From: Euclidia mi | Lineage: Eukaryota; Arthropoda; Insecta; Lepidoptera; Erebidae | NCBI GenBank assembly: GCA_944739405.2 | Contig: OX123190.2 | Span: 63,507,805-63,571,804, forward strand | Direction: 5' to 3' | DNA: 64,000 bases | Shown here: positions 57,001 through 64,000 of the stretch, one piece after another | How positions within the stretch are numbered: position 1 is the first letter of the stretch | How the letters are laid out: each line of letters starts with the position of its first letter | Notes under the pieces: generated by a model | Databases searched by the model: none | Seen by the model: the letters and a program-made list of their open reading frames with translations, nothing else | What the model was told of the DNA's origin: nothing | Position numbers and translations under genes: made by a program

Positions 57001-60000
57001 GAAGGATTCAAAGTTTTATGGGTGTCGGATGCATTTTGGAATTTGGATACGAGTCTCACGTGACACCGTCGTGAGTCCCTTAAGCGTTTAAATCGACGTC
57101 AGAATCAGGAGACTGCTCATTTTCTACATTGTTTACACATTGGGATTCCTCATCGATATTGGCAGATTGCGCAAAGTTAACTTGGAATCTACGATTATTA
57201 AATTCTCGTTTTTGGCAATGTTCTAACACGTGCCCTGCAGTTTTGCAGTAGCGACAAAACGGTTCTTGCCTATTAGTTTGGACGGGTTTAGGTGGGTTAG
57301 GAGTGATGGTTTTTCTTGGCCAATCCGGTTTAGGCGTGAAAGGGTTTGGCGGGTTACGTTTAGACACCATAGGTTTCGAGGCGTCACGACTTGTAGAAGG
57401 TCTACTATTATCATAAGAAAATCTGTGGTTATTTGAAGGATTCGTTGAGGGACGTGATCGGTCACCGAGGCTATGTCGTTGTTCTTGGTGAATTTTATTC
57501 AAAATTTTCTCCTCGGCAACAGCGAAATTAATCGCTTCGTTAAGCGATTCCGGATTTCTACAACGAATAATTGTGGATAGGTTCGCGTTTAACCCTATCA
57601 TGAAGGTGTGTAGGGCAAGATCTTCCATAGCGGCGACACGGCCACTAAGTTCACCCTTTTTCTTAGTAGGGATGGATATGTTAATTTCTGTTAACAACTT
57701 GGCTAGACACGTTTCTACACGTAAGGAAAATTGGTTAACTGATTATTTACAGTCCTGTAAATCTGATAATAAATGGGTATAGTGTTTCTTTTCACCGAAT
57801 TGAGTTTTCAAAAATTCTTCTAATACTGACCAATCCTCAAATTCTTTTATTGAGCAAGCCGCTTCGGCTCTGCCCTCTAGTCGGCTTAGTATAAATTTAA
57901 ATATAATGTCCCGTTGGTTTATTGTTGCGAGATTAATAGCATTTCGACAGTTGGTCAGAAAAGGGTTTAACTTATCTCGGCTACCATCGAAGGTGCCTAT
58001 GAATTTGATAAGGACATTCAGATCAACTACGCTAGGGTACATAGATTCTTCCTTTGGTTTCGACATATTATAAACCTAATATAAAATAACACAAGGTAAG
58101 GAACAAAACAAATATTATAAAGTTCAGAAAGACTTGCACTTGGCGGGTTTTTTATAGAACAGTAACTCACAGTGCGATGTGGGCGAGCACCAGACAAAAC
58201 AACATCTCGAGCGTCGCTGCAGAGCGGAAGCGATAAGACGCTTCTCGGGATTCTTGAGCACACTGATAAGGCACTATAACACTTTTTATGCGCACAGATT
58301 TATTTGGATATATTTATTCACTCGCGGTATTACGTATTTGCCGGCGAATATTTCGACGAATGCAATGCCCGAAGATATGCGTGACGGGCTATCACGGGGA
58401 TGTTTCTCTTGCAGGATACTGGACCAGGCTGGCCCAATCGGTGTTGGACTGGATGGATCTACGGCTGGACGTGCCCTCGTCTTCGACACGGTGAGTATGG
58501 ACAGTTTTCTTGCAGGTTACCACGGACGGGCGGCGTATACCACTCAACACGGAACCACCGAATTTCACAAAAGTTGACCGAGTCACTGGTACTGGATTCG
58601 CACTGGACTGTAAGTATACGGAGACGTGCCGGGATCGCTTTTTAAGCAATCCCACCGCTGCCACCAATGTTATGCGTGACCCGGAATTTAGGTTTTTAAA
58701 AAAATAATATTTTACAAGGTTAAGACAATATGTATTGTTTATAGAAAATATATACAAGGATTTATATTGGCAGCCGACCGAATACGATCTCGGGGGACTC
58801 GACTGGCTTACAAAATGGCTAAATGTTCTTACAAACTACATGATACACAATAAATGCTAGGTCAGCATTCTTAGCTCATGTCTGGCATAAAGGGGTACAC
58901 AGACAGAGTATAACAGTACCTTCGGTGAGAAGAGGCAGACGAGCGTCACGCTAGCGCTGAGCGAGATGGTGACCGCCATGCTGGTGACGCGCAGCGGCAC
59001 GTGGCTCGCCGTGCCGAAGTACAGCGGCACGAACGCCAGCCAGATCACGCACGTTGTGTACATCGTAAAACCTAGAATGTAAAATCACTCATCACGTCGC
59101 GTCTGTTACGCGATCAGCTCAGAGAATTTGCGCCGAAATAGTTCTACATATAATGTGTTCACAAGGTAGTATGGAAGCATCAGGGAAGACACGAGGCCGA
59201 AGGAGGATTTTCGTATCCTCCAAATTATGCCACAACACACGCTAAACTTTTCAGTGCCCCTGACAATGTCTATGCTGATTGTTTAAATAGTTAATGCGTC
59301 TAAGCCTAAAAAGTATTTAAAATATCTAATTGTGGCTTTCGTCTCCAGATATACAGGAAACGCATGACACTGCATCACGATAACTCACGTCATGTAGTCT
59401 TAAATGAGAATGAGACAAATAAATATATCTGATGTTACGTTCTCACCGATATGCTTGCTCTCGTTGAAGGCTTCAGGTATCTTACGCGTAAGCACTGCAT
59501 ATACCGTGCACACCACGATGAGTACTATTGGATAGAAGAACGCAATGGTGTATGATGCGTCCACGTATGAGTCGCAAACCAGCATGTTGTCTTCTCGCGT
59601 CGGGTAATGGTGAATGGCACGCGCTGGCGATATGATCTGCCATACTACTACTATCACCACCTAGAACATACAAATACACATACAATAATTAGGTATAGGT
59701 ACCGACTTATTAAAAGTTGTACACACTAACGTTGTTGGGGTGTATGTGTTCGATGAATCATTGTACAGTACGGACACCGCAAATCACCACAAAAACGAGA
59801 CATTAAGAACTATCTCGTTTTGCATTTATCCAGCGCCAGTAAAACGAATGATGTAACCGCGTGATTGCTTTACGAACGTAAAAATTTAGAGCAAAACAAT
59901 TAGTTCCATTAATAATTACCTGTATAGATACTAAAACGGAGCAAATAAAAAGCTGCGACTTAGGCGATATCAGGGAAGGTCTTCGCGCTGAATGTTTGCT

Positions 60001-63000
60001 GGCGTCGAAGATTCGCGCTATCCTATTCGTTTTTGTGAGAAGAGCTGCATACACTACGGTGAAACAGAATCCAGTTCCAAACCTGCAATAGAGTTATTAC
60101 GAATTTATAACATTGCGTGAAGATGCAAGACAGCTAGAGTTTATAAAAAACCTGATCAACGATTACGTCGTGCATTCGTCTAAGTAATTTCCTACATTAT
60201 TTTGTTACTTCTGATCAAGTTGATCAGAACCCTGAAGCGTTCTCAAGCAACTTTTGAAGGAGGCCATACGTGGTAAGAGTTTTTACTGAAATACACCGCG
60301 TAGGTATATGTAACTCAAATACATGGTTGCATAATAAGACAGCATAGGATATGGATTACGACGATGTCATAAGAAGAAAATAAAAGTCTTTTATTTTTTA
60401 TTTATTATATGTTAAGAGATAGTTATTGTCATTATTACAGGTTCATAGGTACCGTTGAAGTGAACAGAGGACGTCGGTCGGTCGGAAGACGAGCGCGAAG
60501 GTGACGAGGTAGCACATCATGATGCCGGCCAGCAGCACAAAGGACAGCTCGCGGCCGCTGGCGCGAACTACCGGCGTGTCACCCCGGACTGCCCAGACAC
60601 TGGCTACGAACCTGTGGATACGCACAGAAGGTCATTACAAAATTACAAATGTTTCTACTCACACATGCATACGCTTTAGCATCAGTAAAAGAACTCTACC
60701 TTTGCCAATACGTGGCGTCACCTAGGCAATGTGTTGTCCAAAACGTTTTTATCACTTCGTGTATTTATAATTATTCTTTGAATGTAAATCTCTGTTCATC
60801 ATAGTTAGTCTACAACCGAATGAACTGGTTGCGTCCAATTTTATGCTTGGTCGAAAGTTGATGAGAAGAAGAAACTTACGTACGTTTCGTCGTGGCTTTG
60901 TAAAGCACTCCCTTACAAGACATCTGAGTAATGCAAAGCGGCGGATTTATACAAACAGAGTAAAAAAAAGGAAAAGTAAGGTGGACGTGATCTTTAGTTG
61001 AAAAGTTATGAAAATATTTACGTGGTGAGCAGCATTCCAAGTGAAGAAAAGGCCATAGCACCGATAGCAGCGGGAGAATCGGGCCGCAAGTACAACTCAG
61101 GCACGGGCGCGCATAGAGTACGAGCCGCACCCGGTAGTGTGCCCAATGGACAGACCTCACATGCTGTCTCTTTCTCTGGCGACCGGATCTATGAAAATAC
61201 GAAATTTGTTTTTATTAAAACCACCGATGTCGTCGATATCTCATTATGGAGTAATCGTACGGTTTTAAAAGAGTTTCGTAACCGCAAAACGTATGTTCTG
61301 CATGAAACTTGAAAAATTAAAATCTATATAACAAAAACCAAAAGCATTCATTCTGGTTTCGATAATACATTGCCTTTAAATAGCAGTTTGATTTGGTCTT
61401 GCCATTGCCCAATCTTGCAGTGTACCCACGTGGTTAATATTACTACTTTATATTAGAACCTGCCACTGCGGGTTATAAAAATGTAAACAAAGACTTTACA
61501 GACCTCGTATTGCGTGCAGTTGAAGCAGTGCCAGCAACAGCTCTCCCCCTCCACGTATTGCTTGGCTTGTCCTAGTTCACACTCCGCACTGCACACCGAC
61601 TCCGGTGGACGATTCTCGTTCCACTTGAACTGTATTTCTGTAGACATCAAATTAAGTACGAGGTCAAGTATAGCCGTGAAGTTCTTTACTCATTCTCCAG
61701 AATGGTCTGATCACCCGATCGATCCAAAGTAATTATAAAAAAAGTAAAGTAAAGTGCGAGATAAGTGCGTTCAACCAATCAAACAAACTCTTCAACTTTA
61801 TTATATTAGTATAGATTTATCCTTCCCTCATAAGTTGACTTTGTAGAAACTCGTAGATTTTATCATTATCAACGTCTAAGTTCCTTTTTATTCGTTGTGG
61901 ATTACATGACCTAATTTACTAAAGTTTAGGCTAACTTTGGTGTTCACACTAAGTACTTAATACTTGAATTTATCAGGAAGATAAAGTCTATACACAGATG
62001 GCGAAACTGGACTACTAGGGTGCTGTACTACTACAAGTGTTATAGTCATGGGAGTAAGACAAGTAGATAGTTATTTGGTGCACATTACGGTCCATATGGA
62101 GTTCCAGTTCTCCGTCAAGATATCGGCCCACTCGGATCCACCGGTAGACACCCTGTGACACTTGCTTAAAGTGCAGGATGTTGTAGCGCGCTGGACCGTC
62201 GCCGTTGCTATCGAAATGGAACTCGTCACCACTCAGTCCTGTAGAATACATCAATCAATTGTCACGAGTATTTCGTAGAGTATCTATTATTGGATGAAAA
62301 ATGAAAGCAAAAATCCAATCGAAGAGGAAATGAGATTCGGGAAAAGTGGAAATCGTATGTATTTTTTGCCATCTTTTAGGTCGGTTACAAAAAAGGTCCA
62401 GGTACAAATGATAATGTTGATCAATCAATAAAATCAGCAAAATATTTTAAACTTATGAACTGCAGCAAGTTCGCTGCCCTCTTTTTACGACTCATTCGAA
62501 TTTGGGTTTTTAGGGCTCGAGAAGTTTGGGAAGATATATGGACTGCAAGTTCTTTGTTGGAATTTATAAAGACGTTTGGCGCACGCAAATCATATTTAAT
62601 AACGTACCTGTAAAGTTCACATGTCGTAAAAATTTCAGTAGCGTCGCGCCACTGGCCGGACGCATGGCTTCACAGAGGCCTGGTTTTCCACCACACAGCT
62701 CTGCATGCATGTCCCTGTGAGACAACACTGATAGTCAACATACAGCGGTCGGAAAGTTCTGGCTACGTTAAAAATTGGAAATTGGAAGCTACCTGATGGC
62801 GTAGGCAAATGCAAGGACTGCGTCAGTAACAAATTGAAGCTGGGCCTCAAACTCGATGTTATCCGCAGAAAGTTGTTCGTTCCCCGTACACACCGTTGTA
62901 TACTGCTCGTTGTAAGGAGTTCTCGCGCTGCCAGGATACCGACACTTGAACTGATCTTCCCAGAACTCTGAAATGGTTTGAAAGTATTTATCCTGTCGAG

Positions 63001-63732
63001 TAAATAGAGGTGATTGTGTGAAATCAGAAAGAAAAATTACCGACAAACCAGGGATTTCTAGGGTTGTTCTCGACGGTGAGGTTAAGAAAGTACTCGCGGA
63101 AGCCGTCAACTAGGTTGGCCTGTGGTTGGACGCTGATGGTCCCTTCAACAGCGGCTTCGTTGCCGTCAGATACCAGCGCGCGGGCACTCCAGCCGTCGGA
63201 GCCGACCCAACCGAAAGTGTCTGTGGCGCGCATGCGTCCTACTGCCGCCATGACACCCGCGACTTCTTGGTCCGAACCGAAGACGATAACACCTGTAGTG
63301 ATGGTTTAAAATTTAGTGGGTCCGTATTCCATTAATCTTTCAATTCTAATTCGATACTAAATCTGGTAATAAGTTATCTTACTATGAAATACAAGATCGA
63401 ACTGTAATAGTGACTTAACAATCTCAATTCCTCACATACTTGGTTATGATGTCGTTGATCTTCTCAGACTGAAAAGGTTCAACATTTTGGTGCTAAACGT
63501 TTCGAGCCAGAGTCTGTCTAGCGGTTCCCAGTCATAAGTTCCTTGGTGCAGCTGAGTTAAAGACGCTATTGAATACTATGGCCTTACCCCGGGCACGTGG
63601 ACGTGTAAGCAGTCGCGCTACGATGGCATCGTATGCAAGGTCATCGGCTTCACCAGAGTCCTTCACGAGCCGCTCCTTCACCGCGATGCAGATGTCGTTC
63701 CGTGCCAGCAAAGTCTCCAGCTCCTCAAAAGC
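50859..63732 (-). CDS. mGluR: Metabotropic glutamate receptor (class C GPCR), 3' 13 exons
   Basis: Exons (minus): 63732-63588, 63292-63041, 62967-62793, 62714-62608, 62238-62089, 61637-61504, 61188-61022, 60611-60453, 60082-59920, 59660-59447, 59071-58920, 51651-51441, 51082-50859. They sum to 2,253 bases, 750 codons plus stop, with every junction in frame. The protein is a plasma-membrane glutamate receptor signalling through G proteins. It shows most of the Venus-flytrap ligand domain (GSDGW; 'NGDGPARYNI'), the nine-cysteine linker over two exons, seven membrane helices and a tail beginning 'LYIIIVRPERNVR'. The helix region ('AIGAMAFSSLGM', 'KTNRIARIF', 'YAVLTRKIPEAFNESKHIG') most resembles the insect group II-like receptor. 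The signal peptide and first ligand-domain exons lie beyond the right edge. The exon at 61504 has an unusual donor (gtctgt). An LTR element and exon duplications lie in the intron before the last two exons. Confidence 0.95.
51441..51651 (-). CDS. mGluR: mGluR exon after TM7 (cytoplasmic tail)
   Basis: Acceptor 'acgttacag', then 'LYIIIVRPERNVRASL', and a glycine/alanine-rich GC-rich tail. The donor at 51440 (atgg|gtatga) joins in frame to 51082. If unspliced, the frame would instead stop after 'MGMTA' at 51427, giving a short tail, so two tail forms are possible. Confidence 0.85.
51934..52358 (-). repeat. 124-bp tandem copies of the mGluR TM6-TM7 exon end
   Basis: Three full units (51987-52110, 52111-52234, 52235-52358) and a partial one (51934-51986). 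Each contains 109 or so bases of exon end plus about 15 intron bases with the donor aag|gtacgttacg, but no acceptor. Before the LTR insertion the array was continuous with the real exon at 58920 in exact 124-bp register. Because 124 is not a multiple of three, successive copies change frame, so they are not useful coding exons. Confidence 0.97.
52359..52608 (-). repeat. 3' LTR (relative to element coding)
   Basis: A 250-bp repeat preceded, in coding direction, by a short polypurine run (atcggggggt, about 52609-52618), consistent with second-strand priming. Confidence 0.92.
52679..53293 (-). pseudogene. Integrase end running into envelope-like membrane segment
   Basis: One open frame begins with the integrase catalytic-core end (TPYHPQTLGTLERSHSTLKE) and, without a stop, continues to a hydrophobic segment (IVIILILSLIIIFILFKVCK) and a basic/acidic tail typical of the C-terminus of insect retrovirus envelope proteins. 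The bulk of an envelope gene is missing, so an internal deletion probably joined the two. Confidence 0.65.
53294..56551 (-). pseudogene. LTR element pol (RT, RNase H, integrase), interrupted
   Basis: The open piece 56551-55025 holds the rest of protease and the reverse transcriptase, with catalytic YLDD and 'LPFGLKNAPSTYQRLM'. It ends in a frameshift near 55110. RNase H follows ('FIVTDHRPLRWLFN' in 54753-53980) after a nonsense codon near 54775. The integrase core between 53980 and 53294 has further stops, including one beside a conserved aspartate near 53355. Confidence 0.88.
56535..57059 (-). pseudogene. LTR element protease with glutamine-rich repeat leader
   Basis: Five imperfect repeats of about 21 residues (core QQGNQPQTGG) precede an aspartic protease active site (LVDSGST). 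The frame ends shortly after, within a run of seven T (56551 region), where a length change moves the remainder of the protease and pol to another frame. Confidence 0.8.
57080..58066 (-). pseudogene. LTR element gag with internal stop
   Basis: Capsid-like region from 58066; an in-frame stop at 57743-57745 splits it, after which the same frame runs on to 57080. A zinc knuckle CRYCKTAGHVLEHC (C-X2-C-X4-H-X4-C) lies near the C-terminal third. The particle protein cannot be made whole from this copy. Confidence 0.85.
58067..58667 (-). other. LTR element leader
   Basis: Non-coding region between the primer-binding site and gag; open frames here are short and not shared with known retroelement proteins. 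Confidence 0.6.
58668..58915 (-). repeat. 5' LTR (relative to element coding)
   Basis: A 248-bp repeat; it differs from the other LTR at about eight positions plus a small indel. The adjacent internal sequence (minus, just below 58668) begins tggtggcagcggtggg, which starts with TGG as primer-binding sites do. Confidence 0.93.
58920..59071 (-). CDS. mGluR: mGluR TM6-TM7 exon
   Basis: Acceptor 'acattctag', 152 bases encoding 'FTMYTTCVIWLAFVPLYFGT' through 'SASVTLVCLFSPK'. The donor now reads aag|gtactgttat because an LTR element follows the first four intron bases. In the tandem copies the same donor is aag|gtacgttacg. Confidence 0.95.
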
Positions 63733-64000
63733 CTGCCAATCATTTATGATTCCATTAATAACTAAACCTGCTATTTGACATTCTGCTCATCATTATCAAT
63801 CAATCTACAAATACATATAAAATTATTGCGTTACCAACAGACTGACAGACAACGTACAGCCAAAACTATTGGGCGCTAGAAACTGACATTTAGGATGTAT
63901 GTTACTTGGGAACCATAGGGGTGCACTAAGAAGGGATTTCCCAAAACTCCCATGGGATCGGAAAAGTGTGCGGGCATAGTTGCAGGCATCCTCTACGTGA
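63733..64000 (-). other. Intron of mGluR with repeat fragment
   Basis: Intronic sequence upstream of the first visible exon. The words 'gggaaccat' and 'tttcccaaaactcccatggg' resemble 31505-31552, so both are pieces of one repeat family. Confidence 0.55.

Larger units (their letters stand above)
52359..58915 (-). mobile_element. Errantivirus-like LTR retroelement (Ty3/gypsy), defective
   Basis: Two LTRs with ends tgttat...ataaca (52359-52608 and 58668-58915), about 96% alike, flanked by a 4-bp target duplication gtac (52355-52358 and 58916-58919). On the minus strand the order is gag, protease, reverse transcriptase, RNase H, integrase and an envelope-like membrane segment. Several stops and frameshifts break gag and pol, and integrase runs directly into the envelope-like end, so it cannot encode a working virus or transposon. 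LTR divergence points to an insertion that is not recent. Confidence 0.95.

Noticed and set aside
58179..58577. 132-codon plus-strand frame in the LTR element leader
   Set aside because: Antisense to the element, no domain, overlaps several equally long frames.

Overview
The window is animal nuclear DNA, almost certainly from a moth (Lepidoptera, probably noctuoid). The evidence is AT-rich sequence full of short 'taggtacct' words, small exons with GT-AG introns, several families of tRNA-derived SINEs, TTAA-flanked piggyBac, hAT elements of the ZMYM1 type, and jockey-like LINEs. There is no prokaryotic gene organisation. Three host genes are visible; most of the rest is transposons, often nested and nearly all broken.

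Layout: 1-2 kb, SINE-like repeats. 2.0-5.5 kb, a decayed LINE on the minus strand, split by a SINE. 5.6-6.3 kb, a second LINE RNase H remnant. 7.67-11.65 kb, a complete but dead hAT element with a perfect 8-bp target duplication. 13.24-14.14 kb, the main exon of a serine-hydrolase-like alpha/beta hydrolase (plus strand). 15-23 kb, a run of DNA transposons: a Harbinger derivative nested in an 8-bp-TSD element, a hAT-like element, a MITE and a piggyBac deletion derivative.

23.8-45.4 kb holds a complete 14-exon gene on the minus strand for a ZNFX1-like SF1 RNA helicase. The exons join in frame to 1,145 codons. The predicted protein ends inside what should be the first NFX1-type zinc finger, so it lacks the zinc-finger tail. 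Its eighth exon (just upstream of helicase motif II) is followed by a 162-bp tandem array of exon-plus-intron units, itself hit by a LINE. Intron 1 (about 8 kb) carries a broken THAP/P-element transposase gene and a large foldback element.

46.5-50.3 kb contains another LINE relic, MITEs and SINEs. 50.86-63.73 kb holds the 3' 13 exons (750 codons plus stop) of a metabotropic glutamate receptor on the minus strand: part of the ligand-binding domain, the nine-cysteine linker, all seven membrane helices and the tail. The first exon(s) lie beyond the right edge. Behind the TM6-TM7 exon lies a 124-bp tandem duplication of the exon's 3' end plus its splice donor. A 6.56-kb defective errantivirus-like LTR element sits exactly four bases into that intron, so it rewrites the donor site.

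The two gene-internal exon-end duplications, the LTR insertion at a splice donor, and several short perfect snap-back inverted duplications are the least ordinary features. I found no self-contained novel system (defence island, CRISPR, operon). Exon boundaries were read by eye from splice consensus, frame continuity and family resemblance, without transcript data.
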